In this document: piece by piece, positions 1 to 9,974 of the stretch
Numbering within the stretch: position 1 is the stretch's first letter
Layout of the letters: each line of letters begins with the position of its first letter
Assembly: GCA_963662175.1 (NCBI GenBank)
Contig: OY759215.1
Coordinates: 52,097,213-52,161,212 of the forward strand
Direction: 5' to 3'
Length of the DNA stretch: 64,000 bases
DNA from: Aradus depressus
Lineage: Eukaryota; Arthropoda; Insecta; Hemiptera; Aradidae
Position numbers and translations under genes: made by a program
Notes under the pieces: model-generated
The model's database searches: none
The model's input: the letters and a program-made list of their open reading frames with translations, nothing else
What the model was told of the DNA's origin: nothing

Positions 1-365
1 ACCATTTGCCGGAGCGATCGGTTGGGTCTTCCAACCTACCTTTTATTGGCGTTTCCCGAGAGAGCTCGGAACCAGGGCCTCTTTGTTTTCTGGCTGCGTT
101 ACGCAGGGGATGGTCGCATGTGGGCCGTGTTACAGCCCCCAGAGGTCATCCCAAGAACCACGCTATACTGTCTTCTTTATATCACAGTTGCTGGAAGAAC
201 GACTATAGCTTGAGTAAAGAAGAGAATCTACTGCCAATTCTTCGCCTAGAACCCCCACCACTATGTGTTACTATAATCCCGCAGCCATCCTAAGTATTGG
301 GTCGATGTAGAGATGGGCAATAGACGACTAAGGTTGTTCTATCGACGGCTATATAGTTATTATAC
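1..365. other. unassigned GC-rich block next to the last visible cadherin donor
   Basis: Bases 1-290 are clearly richer in G+C than the rest of the introns. Overlapping open frames cross them on the plus strand, but I recognise no domain, splice structure or known repeat. It may be a fragment of a transposon cut by the window edge. From about 290 to 365 the sequence is ordinary intron of the cadherin gene, running up to the donor site. Confidence 0.3.
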
Positions 366-650
366 CTTCTGTTTCTCATAGTCGAGAGAAGTGGATGTCA
401 TGACATGGCCAGTCTGTGGATTGATGGTGAAGGGCACCTCATCAGGAACTGAGTAGGTCACATTGGCATTGATCCCCTCATCAGCATCAGTGGCAGTCAC
501 CACCCCCACAGTGGCCCCTACCAGGCCCTCCTTCACCTCGAACTGGTACGGCCCCCCGACAAACTCAGGATTCTTGTCGTTGATATCCGACACTAGGATG
601 TTCACCGTAGCCGTCGAAGAGAGACCGCCCTCATCCTCGGCCTTGATCAA
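366..650 (-). CDS. cadherin gene, exon 9 of those visible (95 codons)
   Basis: This is the most 3' cadherin exon in the window and the largest. It is bounded by an acceptor (T-tract then CAG at 653-651) and a donor GTATA at 365-361. It encodes the end of one cadherin repeat, with AEDEGG near residue 4 and the calcium-linker DINDKNPEF at about 22-30. The next repeat follows: PYQFEV, the VKEG calcium-binding glutamate, ATDADEGIN, FTINPQTG and LDYEKQ. All these calcium motifs are intact. The reading frame enters and leaves in phase 0. No stop codon occurs, so the gene continues beyond position 1. The protein is expected to be a membrane adhesion or protocadherin-like molecule. The repeat style recalls Drosophila Cad74A/Cad87A or cadherin-23-type proteins, but I cannot choose among them, so no symbol is given. 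Confidence 0.93.
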
Positions 651-1634
651 CTGAAAAAAATTAATTAAACAAATCATTAATTTTTAATTACATTTTCTGT
701 CAAATAAGATCAATCATAATAGAAAGCCATTCTTACTTCGAAGAAGGAAGCTCTAAACCATCATTACAGTGTTCTCTTCAAAATGATACAAGACATTGAA
801 ATTCTTAAAAAATCCTGAAGGCGCCCAACTTTTAAAAGAATGTTTCCCAGCAGGTCAAATATACAATTCGGCATGGCAATAATATTACTATTTTAAGAAA
901 CGATATCAGAGAATTTATATTTTTTACGAGCACCTTCGTACACAGCAATAGAAAAACGCAACCAGGCTGCGTTAAGATAAATAAATACACAAAACGCAAT
1001 CTCAGAACTACCACAACTGGAAGTGAATGCCGACAAATAACTTACAAATAACGTCGGGAGATGTGCTAGGAAAACACGATAATTCAGAGCAGCAAGCATA
1101 ACTTCGAAAAACGTTTCCTCATAGTAGAGTAGCTTGTGTAACTAGATTCCAACTTTTTATGGACCTTCAACGCAAAAAAACTACTTATAGAATTCTCCTT
1201 TACTTCACTGTTTCTGCTGATTTCATTTCCCTCCATTGAGAGAATTCGATAATAGGTTAGGTTTGGTTAGGTTTTATGACTCATGCCCGAGCTTTAACAA
1301 CCAGGTCATATCGCCTACTACCAGAGCGCTCTTTCGTCACTCTGGTGGATATGAGCCCGACTCTACTGTGGGAGTCCTAAATTTTGCCTACCCTAAATTT
1401 TTATTCACCTAGGGTAGGGGGTCTTTAACGAGTACCTGACATCGTACAGGCTCGGGACCATCGCTTAACGTCCCCACGACCTTGAGCTCAGAAGTCAAGC
1501 ACGCATACCACGGAGCTACCGGCGCCCTCTTCGATAATAGTATATCGCTATCTCAAAGCCAAATTACATTAAGTCCAGATAAACCCCCAGGTAGAGATAA
1601 ATTAACTGAATAATCATCATATGGCAATACTTAC
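651..1634 (-). other. cadherin intron between visible exons 8 and 9
   Basis: This 984-bp intron has GTAAG at its 5' end (1634 downward) and a T-rich tract plus CAG at its 3' end. It contains a minus-strand SINE copy at 1251-1534, listed separately. The rest is AT-rich with no gene signal. Confidence 0.85.
1251..1534 (-). mobile_element. tRNA-derived SINE, internally deleted copy
   Basis: The minus strand starts with the tRNA-like GGCGCCGGTAGCTC promoter segment and ends in a tail read on the plus strand as TTAGG-TTTGG-TTAGG. Compared with the full copies at 25333 and 50280, about 85 bp holding the box-B region and the first conserved body segment are missing: the sequence jumps directly from the start of the tRNA part to the GGGACGTTAAGC-type body. 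It is probably immobile. Confidence 0.85.
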
Positions 1635-1775
1635 CAATTGGTATCGAGTCAGATCTTCTCTATCCAATTTTCGGATGACGCTAATGACTCCTGTATGATC
1701 GTTGATGCCAAACTGCCTTAGATCATTACCCGAGACGATAGAATAGGAGACTGGATCGTGTTCTGGATCTGAGGC
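1635..1775 (-). CDS. cadherin gene, exon 8 (47 codons)
   Basis: The acceptor is TTTTTCAG ending at 1776 and the donor is GTAAGT starting at 1634. Length is exactly 141 bp, phase 0 at both ends. It encodes the central part of a cadherin repeat: the calcium-binding ASDPEHD segment, the YSIVSGND strand, FGINDHTGVI and the LDRE motif at about residues 38-41, ending in the strand that continues as LIKAEDEGG in the next exon. ASDPEHD stands in for the usual DxDxG stretch and is somewhat divergent. The join to both neighbours gives an unbroken repeat. Confidence 0.92.
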
Positions 1776-2564
1776 CTGAAAAACAAATAATAATAAATCA
1801 AAATGAACAAAAACAAATAAAATTTATTTGATTTTTTTTTTTCCTATTTGGAAGAGGTCGGAAAACATGATATTCCGTTGAAAACTCCGCATGAATTTCT
1901 GACAGATTACGTAACTTTCCCTATACTTCGTATAGCTGGGGAAGTACATTAGCTGTGAGAAGATTCAGCGTCTTATCACTACTCAATATTGAAGATGTCG
2001 ATAGTTGTATAAATAGAGAGGGGGACAGATTTTGGAGTGAATGTGAGACATTGGAGGTAGTGATTTGAATGCAAATTAACCTCAAATAATAAGTTATTTC
2101 GTTTTATGCCTCGCTTTGCGAAAATAGCTTACGTTTCGTTAAAATGTATTGAGTTTGGTTTCAAAGTGCGCTTTATTAGCATTACAAGTTACAACATTAA
2201 CACAAAGTATTAGATAATTGAGAAGAAGGCTGTGGTTTGACATAAACTTATATAATAATTAATATAATTTAATACAATATATAGGTAGCCACCAGCTATA
2301 AGAGTGTTCGCTATTACAACACACATGCTAGCTAGCTGTGGTGTCCAGCGTTCCTAAGCACGTACAAGCTGGGACGTCCACCATAGCAACGTAAATACTA
2401 TTTGAGTGACCACCGTTGTTCAGCACTAGCTGGGTTGCAAAGCTTTGCTCATCATTAACTTAAAGCTACCGTAATTATGGAAATATACCTTTTCATATTT
2501 AATAGGTTAAATAGATTAAATATATCATGAATAGTTAAAATAAAAAAAATACAATACAACTTAC
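1776..2564 (-). other. cadherin intron between visible exons 7 and 8
   Basis: A 789-bp intron. At 1861-1948 it holds the terminal part of an HT repeat (plus orientation), including its conserved hairpin TATACTTCGTATA with flanking TTCCC/GGGGAA arms. The remainder is AT-rich with no recognised content. Confidence 0.8.
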
Positions 2565-2717
2565 CGAGATGGTGGCTACAGTTGAATTGATAGGAGCTCC
2601 CTCACTGACAGTCACTTCATAGGTTGTTTCTTTGAAAACTGGACTTCGAGTGTTTGGACCAGGTATCACAGTCACCTCCACGATCGCCTGCCCAGACTTA
2701 CCACCACTGTCCGTCGC
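2565..2717 (-). CDS. cadherin gene, exon 7 (51 codons)
   Basis: The acceptor is GACTGTAG ending at 2718 and the donor is GTAAG starting at 2564; 153 bp, phase 0-0. It begins with ATDSGGKSG, the last strand of a cadherin repeat, then runs through an inter-repeat linker reading GPNTRSPVF, and starts the next repeat with YEVTVSEG. The linker does not match the canonical DxNDNxP calcium motif, whereas the VSEG glutamate of the following repeat is kept. This suggests a linker with reduced calcium binding between these two repeats. The neighbouring exons fit in frame. Confidence 0.92.
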
Positions 2718-2839
2718 CTACAGTCAACAAATAAAAATATAAACTCCTTTCATTGGTTTGGGGATTTTTCTCTTCTTGAAATAATGAATAACATTGCATT
2801 TTTTATGCTATTAGCACATTCACTTGTTCTAATTTGATT

Positions 2840-3030
2840 CTTAAGCTTTTCTGGGATAATCTTATGTTCCTTTTTTCCGGGATTTTTTCCAGAATGACCT
2901 TCTTTCTTCTTTTTGACAATATTTCGGGAAACTTCCATGCCCCTTGTGCGGGTCTCTCTATTAATACCCCGAAATATTGTCAAAAAAAGAAAAAAAAGAT
3001 ATCTCTGGAAAAAAAATACCGAAAAAAGCA
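2840..3030. repeat. foldback repeat, same family as 58464-58697
   Basis: The two halves are inverted copies around a centre near 2940: the left half carries TTTGACAATATTTCGGG and the right half carries the complement CCCGAAATATTGTCAAA. The outer parts (TTCTGGGATAATC and so on) match the left flank of the foldback at 58464. Both open frames across it are by-products of the repeat. It lies in the cadherin intron 2718-4656. Confidence 0.75.
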
Positions 3031-4290
3031 ACTTAAAACAAACGCATCATTAAATGACGTCAAAGCTGGCATATGAAGACGATTTTTGACAAACTGGTCG
3101 ACTTACGAAAGAAATTATTCAACAAGTCTTTCAATTTTCTCTGGTGAAATTTCAAAGCTATATTTGAGAAAATTCACATCTCACCAAAACCTATGACATT
3201 TCCGCCAATATCTAATCAGTTCCAAGTTTCGGATAAATTACTCACAGATTTGAAATTTCTGATTTCTCTATTGATCATTCGAAAAACTGTCTATTCGAAA
3301 TCAGGGAGCGTTAATGAGCCAAAGGAGACTTATTATGCTCTGATTTTAATAATAATTTGTCAAGTGGAGACATTAATAAAAATACACAATACTATTTTAA
3401 CACTTGTATAATTTAACAAAATAAATACAAACAGTGCACCGGTTTTGTCTTATGCCATCGTCAGAACAGTAAGTCACGTCATTGTCGACGATGACGTAAC
3501 TCGAAACCGGCACAATGAATATAACTATTTACTTTGTGGAAGTAAATAAGTGTAAATTTCTCAATACATTTCTGCGATCTTTATCGAGTTATAGAATGTG
3601 AACAATTAAGAAAAAAACACCTTGTTCAACATGTATATTGTCTACTTTCACAAAACGATATACATACAGTGTACCGGATTCGGCTTATATCACCAGCACT
3701 AAGTTCAAAAGTAACATTCAGGTTTTCTAGGTTGGCATATTTATACAAGTCTAAGGCTACCATAACATTACAAGAGGCTATGACTTTTCCCATGAATACC
3801 ATGTTTGAATTTCATCTTTTTGCCTCATAAAATTAAGATTTTGTTTCGCTTATTTTCACAGTTAGATTTTCCATTGTGAAAATAGAATCTCCCACCTCAT
3901 TTGGGGAAGCGGCTCAGGGCCACAGGTAATAATAATTATAAATATAATATAATATAAATAATTCTATAAATAAATATAAACCCAGTAAACGTAAACGTTA
4001 CTCATAGGAATAAAAGACGTTGACTTACCACAGTTTTATTTATGAACAGAACTGGTTTTCAACGCAACAGCGTCATCATCAGTAGCACACACCACCCGTA
4101 CAGCGAACAGGCTAAAGGACTACTGTTGCGTTGAAAACCGGATCTGGTCAACAATAAAAGAGTGGCAAGGCAACGTTTTTTTTATTTTTAAGAGAAATCT
4201 CGTCCTACAACATCTTACTTTCACATATGTAAACGTTATTATTGAACTATACGCTAACGCTGTAAGACGAAACCGGTACACTGTATGTAT
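3031..4290. repeat. mosaic of small decayed repeats with CCGGT hairpin motifs
   Basis: This is intronic sequence with no gene. The plus strand at 3434-3464 reads as the complement of CTGACGATGGCATAAG followed by ACCGGT. Further related motifs lie at 3490-3525, around 3670-3690 and at 4252-4280, all ending in CCGGTACACTGTAT-like sequence. A separate imperfect palindrome at about 4036-4160 has arms containing GTTTTCAACGCAACAG and its complement. I read these as pieces of several non-coding interspersed repeats. Confidence 0.55.
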
Positions 4291-4550
4291 ATGAAGAGCA
4301 CGGGGAAAGAACCAGGTTTGTCACTTTTTTCTCAAATGTGAGATATCGCCTCTACAGTATAGTATATTAAACATATTTCACGATTCACCATCGTTACGGG
4401 CTTCAAAAAGACGCTTTGTCACTACGAAAACGGAAGCTGAAAATATGATGTGCGAGTAATTGATAGATACGGACTTTCAAACATTAAATTTCAGTTGTTT
4501 CAATTTCAACATATGGTGACAAACCTGGTTCTTTGCCCGTGCTCTTCATA
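4291..4550. mobile_element. MITE with ~34-bp terminal inverted repeats
   Basis: The left end (4291-4324) reads ATGAAGAGCACGGGG then AAAGAACCAGGTTTGTCAC. The right end (4516-4549) is its reverse complement with a single difference (GGGC for GGGG). The ~190-bp interior has no open frame. It sits inside an older repeat (flanks CTGTATGTAT and ATATTTTCGTGG), so its flanks probably include a short TA-type target duplication. The superfamily is not clear from the ends alone. Confidence 0.75.
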
Positions 4551-4656
4551 TATTTTCGTGGAAGTAGACAATATGTTAAACAATACTTCATCGATCTTAA
4601 ATATGTGTTAAACAAATGTCAACTTTTCATTGTAAGTCGTGTCTCAAGTGACCAAC

Positions 4657-4821
4657 CTGTACGGTGATGCTGTACTGCTCGCCAGCGTTCAGCTTGCCAG
4701 TGCTCTCGATAACACCAGACAGTGGATCAATCTTAAACTTGTTCCTCCCGTTGTTGGACACGTGATATATGGAGTAGGTCAGAGCTGCATTGTCTCCCTC
4801 GTCATTGTCTGTTGCTGTTAC
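4657..4821 (-). CDS. cadherin gene, exon 6 (55 codons)
   Basis: The acceptor is TGTGTGCAG ending at 4822. The donor starts at 4656 and reads GTTGGT, a weaker donor than the others in this gene. It is 165 bp, phase 0-0. It opens with VTATDNDEGDN, a good calcium-binding DxDxG/N stretch, then YSIYHVS, FKIDPLSGVIES and GEQYSITVQ, the central strands of a cadherin repeat. The expected LDRE before the last strand is replaced by KLNAGEQ, a lost calcium ligand. It fits in frame with exon 5 before and exon 7 after. Confidence 0.92.
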
Positions 4822-4899
4822 CTGCACACACACATACCAACATTGAATGAGAAAAAATATAATTGAATGTTGTAAACAAAAATAGTTATAAATTCACTA

Positions 4900-5100
4900 C
4901 TTTTTTTTTCCTCCCTCCGAAAATTGATACTGTATATCCGATTAATATAATTTTTCTGAGCTATAACCGAACGCTACGGGTTTTACTTCACCAGCTATAA
5001 GAATATAAGGGAAATTATATAATAGATCAGAAATTCTATGTTAAATTTTCACGGAAATTCTGGTTTTCTTCTTCCTGCGGCGCTATGGTCCTGAAAAAAT
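4900..5100 (-). repeat. HT repeat end fragment
   Basis: From about 4983 the sequence TTTTACTTCACCAGCTATAA... followed by ATCAGAAATTCTATG is the divergent terminal hairpin and adjoining conserved block of the HT repeat, read on the minus strand. It lies in the cadherin intron. The following bases to 5395 are unassigned, with a low-complexity TCTTCCTCTTC stretch. Confidence 0.6.
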
Positions 5101-5395
5101 CCGGACCTCCGTCACAATCCTCCTAAATTCGTCTTGATGGAAAGCTTTTTCCCTCCGTCCTCTGTTACCCAATACCCGAAGATCCGCCACATCTATCTCT
5201 TCCTCTTCTCCTGACACCACTTGGCCTTCCGTAGAGGGCTTGCTTAGGGTGTCTTCCTCCTTTCATTCTCTCTACGTGGCTCAACCAACGCCTGCTTGAT
5301 TACGGTCTTAAGTTTTCGCTCTCCCTCACTAAATCCAATCGACAACTTGCATATTCACATGTATCTTATTTTAGTTATCATAAGCCGATTGAAAT

Positions 5396-6060
5396 GAAAA
5401 TGAAATGAAAAATAATCTTTATTCTGGGACTTTCGTCCCCTAAGAATAATAACATAAGAAATAGACAAAAGAGTACAAGTATCGACCAATTGAGACAGAA
5501 TAAAAATAAATGAAAAGAGGTCTCTAGCAATAAATATTAAATGTTAAAAAGAGGCAATGATTAAAACAATAAAATAAACTGGTGTAAATTAATGAGAAAA
5601 AAAAAAAATAAAATAAATAAGTATGAATAATAATGTAAAACATAATAACAATAGTGAGTTAGATATGAATTTAATGGCTAAAACTGGACAGATGAAACAG
5701 GAGAGTGACAATCTGTCCAGTGGAGTGAGATACTTATAGGAAGACGAAAACTATCACATAAGAGCCCGCCTTAGGAATCAGAGGTTTGCTGAGTTAGGAG
5801 ATAATGGAAAAGTAAGGACTTAAATGAATGAAGAGGAGCATGGCGGATCTGGAGAGGGAGAGAGTTCCAGAGGGAGTTAGCCTGGATAAGGAAGGAGTTG
5901 TGGTAGGTTGTTGTCCTGTGGGAAGGGAGTTAAAGATCAGAGGGACGGGCTCTGGTGTCTTAGGGGTGGATATGGCATTTAAATTGGAGCATTTGGAAGT
6001 AGGGCTTTTTGGAAGATATCATTTGATAGAGGAAGGAGTCTAGGAAATATTGCATGAATT
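5396..6060 (-). pseudogene. 3' end of a non-LTR retrotransposon with ORF2 C-terminal remnant
   Basis: On the minus strand the segment at about 6040-5780 encodes pieces such as NSFLIQANSLWNSLP. This kind of peptide closes ORF2 in many CR1/RTE/jockey-type LINEs. It is followed by an AT-rich 3' untranslated part that ends at 5396 with AGGGGACGAAAGTCCCAGAATAAA-like sequence containing a polyadenylation signal. Frames are broken, so it is inactive. The same 3' terminus occurs on the plus strand at about 55440-55515, which marks it as a dispersed family. The plus-strand open frame at 5828-6043 is a shadow. Confidence 0.65.
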
Positions 6061-6484
6061 TTACTAAAAATAAAACAGATGAAATATTGTTACATTAATT
6101 GCTTCTGATATTTCATTCCTTCCTTCTTTTCCAGTTAACGATGTTCACACATAATTATGTGAATACTAATTAAACACATGTTTTTTTTTGTTTGAGATAA
6201 GTTAGTCAAAATGCAAAAAAAAAATATATATATATTTTTTGCTCCACTTATACGAAAAATTACCTATAAAAAAATTCCTTGGAAATTTTTTCCGATTAAC
6301 TATTTTTTGTCAACTGATTCAAGGTCGGACCAACATAGACAGAGCTATAGAACTGTTTCACTTTAAAACAGGTGATATGGAATTGTACGGAAAAATATGA
6401 TGGGAGTCATTACTGAATATTTAACCTAATTTAATTACACACTATGGTAAAATGATAATAAATAGACTAAGGTGGAATGGGTAC
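6061..6484. other. cadherin intron sequence without recognised content
   Basis: AT-rich sequence with A and T runs and a short TATATATATATTTT stretch. No open frame or repeat that I recognise. It ends at the donor GTACCC (minus strand) of cadherin exon 5. Confidence 0.6.
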
Positions 6485-6634
6485 CTTGACGATTTCCTTG
6501 TGTCCCTCGCCAGCAAGGATGGAGACCGGTGGTATCATGGGCAGTTTGGGAGGGTTGTCGTTCACATCAGTGAGCACCACAGTCAGGGTGAGTGGAGCAC
6601 TCGCTGCAGTTCCTGCCTTCTCTCGAGCCACTAT
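6485..6634 (-). CDS. cadherin gene, exon 5 (50 codons)
   Basis: The acceptor is TATTGCAG ending at 6635 and the donor GTACC starts at 6484; 150 bp, phase 0-0. The exon carries the end of a cadherin repeat (IVAREKAGTAASAPLTLTV), then the fully canonical calcium linker DVNDNPP at about residues 23-29, then the start of the next repeat with SILAGEGHKEIVK. It completes the strand begun as GLFKFQ in exon 4. This is one of only two textbook linkers among the five visible in the gene. Confidence 0.93.
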
Positions 6635-6929
6635 CTGCAATAGCAGAAAAAACAAAACGGTCAAATAAGAAGAGGGTATGCTACGTTTCATTCATAACAT
6701 AAATATAACATATACCTATAAGTATGATTTTCAAAATTTCTGAAATGTTCTTCCTATACAGTAGAGTAGGTCGGGGTAACTCGGCGGTTGATTTTTACAT
6801 GCTGCCATGGTCACACAGAATTTTAAATAGCCAAAAGCCTATATGTCAAGTCTGCATGTTTGCTGTGGAGTTTAGAAATACCGTACAACTGAAGGCGAAA
6901 AGTGCTATAAACCGCCTTCATTTTTAATG

Positions 6930-7018
6930 ATACTTAACATTATCTGCAGAGATATTGTGAAACACTTGATGAAATGTAAAGAAAAACGTACGTTTTTTAA
7001 AAAATATTGTCTATTTCA

Positions 7019-7054
<36 letters not shown>

Positions 7055-7060
7055 GAGAGA
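6930..7060 (+). repeat. left part of a GGGAGTACTTTC-type repeat, with (AT)n
   Basis: The sequence GAGATATTGTGAAACACTTG then AAAGAAAAACG is shared with 35575-35640 and 40871-40910. It is followed by an (AT)n tract of about 30 bp at 7024-7052. The repeat is interrupted by the SINE at 7058 and resumes at about 7393 with CTGGGAGTACTTTC. Confidence 0.7.
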
Positions 7061-7390
7061 GCGCCGGTAGATGACTGGTGTGCGTGCTTGCTTACTGAGC
7101 TCAATTGCGGGTTCGAAACCCGGGCGAGGCCCTTAGTTTATTTTATCTGGAAGAGGGGTAAAATAAACTTAAGCAGTCCGTCCTTTCGAATGGTACGTTA
7201 AGCAGTGGTCCCGAGCCTGTGCGACTCAGATACGCGTTAAAGACCCCTAATCTTAGGTGAATTAAAATTTAGGACTCTCATAACAGAGTCGGGCTCATGT
7301 CTACCAGAGTGACAAAAGAGCGCTCTTATAGTAGGCGATATGACCTTGTAGTTAAAGCCCGGGGGCATGAGTTCATAATAACTAACTATA
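7058..7390 (+). mobile_element. tRNA-derived SINE, near full length
   Basis: It starts with AGCGCCGGTAG, has a box-B-like GGTTCGAAACCC at about 7108-7120, then the shared body (GGTAAAATAAACTTAAGCA, GGTCCCGAGCCTG) and ends near GCATGAGTTCATAATAACTAAC. Box A is altered (GATGACTGG instead of GCTCAGTGG). It has split a GGGAGTACTTTC-type repeat into two pieces, which fixes the order of insertion. Confidence 0.85.
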
Positions 7391-7693
7391 ATACCTGGGA
7401 GTACTTTCTATATTGCTACCATTTTTCTTACATATTTTGAGAAATAGGCAATATTTAAAAAAACATAATTTTTTTTTATTTATTTTTGCTATAACTTTTA
7501 TTTTTTAGCTCTATTTATATATATTTTTTATATATAATATGTTCATTACAACATTACTTCCGCCAATTAATGTTTTGCTTTGGAAATATTCCCATCATCA
7601 AAATCTATAATTTATATGTTCTCTATGTTAATCGTTCTGCCAATCAGTATTTTATTTTTATAGAACGCATTTATTGAGTCGACCTCTATATTG

Positions 7694-7862
7694 TAACGAG
7701 GACACCGGTAGCTTGCATACTGTCTTCAAAACCGCGAGTTCGGAATCCGGCCAACGTCCTTATACGTTTATTTTATATGGGAGGTAAAATAATCTCAAGC
7801 ACGCCGTCCTTCGAATGGGACGTTAAGCGATGGTCCCGAGCCTGTACGATGTCAGATACAAC
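7694..7862 (+). mobile_element. SINE, 3'-truncated copy
   Basis: ACACCGGTAGCTTGCATAC begins the tRNA-like part, followed by a mutated box B (GAGTTCGGAATCC), the GGGACGTTAAGCGATGG block and GTACGATGTCAG. The latter half of the SINE is missing. Confidence 0.75.
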
Positions 7863-8404
7863 TATTCACTAAGTTGTCACTACGGGAGCAACTTGCTTGG
7901 CCTGAATTCCGGGCGCTATCCGGGAATGTCACAATCTTTTGTGTGATAAATATTAATTTATACTTATTACCATGTTAGCCAATAAAGTTTACAGCAGTAC
8001 CATGAATTAGGTGAAAGTGATAACAGCATAAAGAAAGTGACTTTCTCAGCTCGGTAGTACCCCAGTAATAAAAGAATTTACATTTTTAATTGTTGGCAAA
8101 TATTTTTTGTAGGATTATCCGAGAATCCATATCACAGCAGGCTACAGGTGTATTTTTTTAGTGAAAAAAAAAAAAAAATGTTAAAATACATTGTTTTTTG
8201 TAACAGAAACATTTCAGAAATCATTCAGAGCATTCGTAGAATCTTAATTCAGAAATTTTTAGTCCAACTTAGCAACTTGACACAAATAAGTACGAATAGT
8301 TACCCCGAGAATTAATCATATACACAAAGGTTAAAGAAACACAAGTTGGTGTCTTCCCAGATAACACCGTTGCCAACCTAATATCATAAGAACTGTATTA
8401 TATA

Positions 8405-9974
8405 TTATAACCATTTCCCTCCCTGTGTGAGTGCAAAACACGTAATTAATAAAATAAATAAAATTGAGATCGAAAAATTATTAAAATTGAAAATTATTTA
8501 AATCGCGACTTTAATTAAACAATGCCTGAATAGCTGAAAGCACTCCCACGGGAAGAACGGTTACAAGATCCTAACGGTTAGTTGACATCAGTAATTAACA
8601 ATAATTAATTACTGTTGTCAACCAGAAGAAGCATGAGTGGGGGGGGAAATGAAATGAATCAAACCTATAACTTTAACATATTTATTTTAATGAGAACATA
8701 TTTACAAAACAACAATTGAATATATATAATTTGGCCGTGTGTCTGAAGGACTGAATTATACCTTAATTACGAGGTACCTCGATACGATATCCATGGCGAA
8801 TGACGGCGTGATCACCCTTTCTGGACTTCCCGTAGAAATCGTCTATTCACATAGTCCCTGATGATCTGCGTAGTTTCGAGGGCACACCAGAAGTTACACC
8901 CCCACTGACTTTGCACCGTCCAAAATCAAAGTGTGTCTCTACGACTAATTCACATATTCAAACTGATATTACTTATAGAAAAGATACGTGGTGATCACCC
9001 AAGACATGAACGAAAACTGTTAGTAATTTCACATATTCAAACTAAACTTTACTTATAGAAAAGATACGTGGTGATCACCCAAGACATGAACGAAAACTGT
9101 TAGTAATTTCACATATTCAAACTAAACTTTACTTATAGAAAAGATACGTGGTGATCCACCAAGACATGAGCAAAAGAATGTTCATTTCACATATTCTAAC
9201 TGATATTACTTATAGAAAAGATACGTGGTGATCACCCAAGACATGAACGAAAACTGTTAGTAATTTCACATATTCAAACTAAACTGTACAATATAAAAAG
9301 AACGTGGTGACCAGCCAAGACATGAGCGAAGAAAGTTAATTTCACATATTCTAACTGATATTACTTATAGAAAAGATACGTGGTGATCACCCAAGACATG
9401 AACGAAGAAAACTCAATTGACATATTTAAACTCAACTGTACAATATAAAAAGAACGTGGTGACCAGCCAAGACATGAACGAAGAAAGTACTTTCACATAC
9501 TGAAACTAGGCTTTACAAAGAGAGGAACGTGGTGATCCACCAAGATATGAGCGAAGAATGAGTAAAACGGGGAGTGGCTTCCGATATCCGACCGTGGTAG
9601 GGGACAGTTCTCGAGACTTGATTCGTCGTCGGACTCCGCCCATTTTATTTCCAGCCAATCGCATATTACCAATTAACATCTGCCTCTAGTTGTGTGAAAA
9701 CCTGGAGTAAGAAAAAAAACCTTTACTGCTTATTCCTTATACACCGGATGTAGACAATTATCTTGGCTTCCTTTCCATTGTGTCTCTATTATTCTTTATT
9801 TTCGCTCCCAGCGATCGCGATTCTCTCGCAGGCATCATTGGTTCCGAGCATTCTCTTCCAAATGCAATTCTCGTTTATTCAACACCACACAACCCATACT
9901 TTGCTCCTAGCGATCGCGATCCTCTCATAGACATCGCCAGTTCTGAGCATTATCTATAGGGTAGACATGCTACA
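8405..9974 (-). repeat. 3' LTR of the gypsy-type element
   Basis: This LTR of 1570 bp is long for the gypsy group. On the minus strand it begins TGTAGCATGTC next to the purine tract and ends GGTTATAA. It contains an array of eight tandem units (8950-9560, listed separately) and a TTTATT at 8681-8686, which is an AATAAA polyadenylation signal on the element strand. The base at 8862 (ATGATCTGCG context) is the one difference I noticed from the other LTR (AAGATCTGCG). Confidence 0.92.
8950..9562. repeat. array of eight ~76-80-bp tandem units inside the 3' LTR
   Basis: Each unit starts with CACATATTCAAACT or a close variant, continues ACTTATAGAAAAGATACG, TGGTGATCACCCAAGACATG and a variable AACGAAAACTGTTAG-type end. 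Units start near 8950, 9029, 9109, 9187, 9266, 9342, 9419 and 9494. Two subtypes alternate: GATACGTGGTGATCACCC, and ATATAAAAAGAACGTGGTGACCAGCC. The second half of the array shows an alternating order of these types, as if two-unit blocks had been duplicated. The same array is present in the other LTR at 13640-14253. Confidence 0.92.

Noticed and set aside
1917..1945. TATACTTCGTATA resembles a loxP half-site
   Set aside because: The match covers only about 12 bases. It recurs in every HT repeat as part of its own terminal hairpin, and no recombinase gene is present.
8950..9562. Regular repeat array that could be mistaken for CRISPR
   Set aside because: Units are contiguous with no unique spacers, lie inside an LTR and occur twice. 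The genome is eukaryotic.
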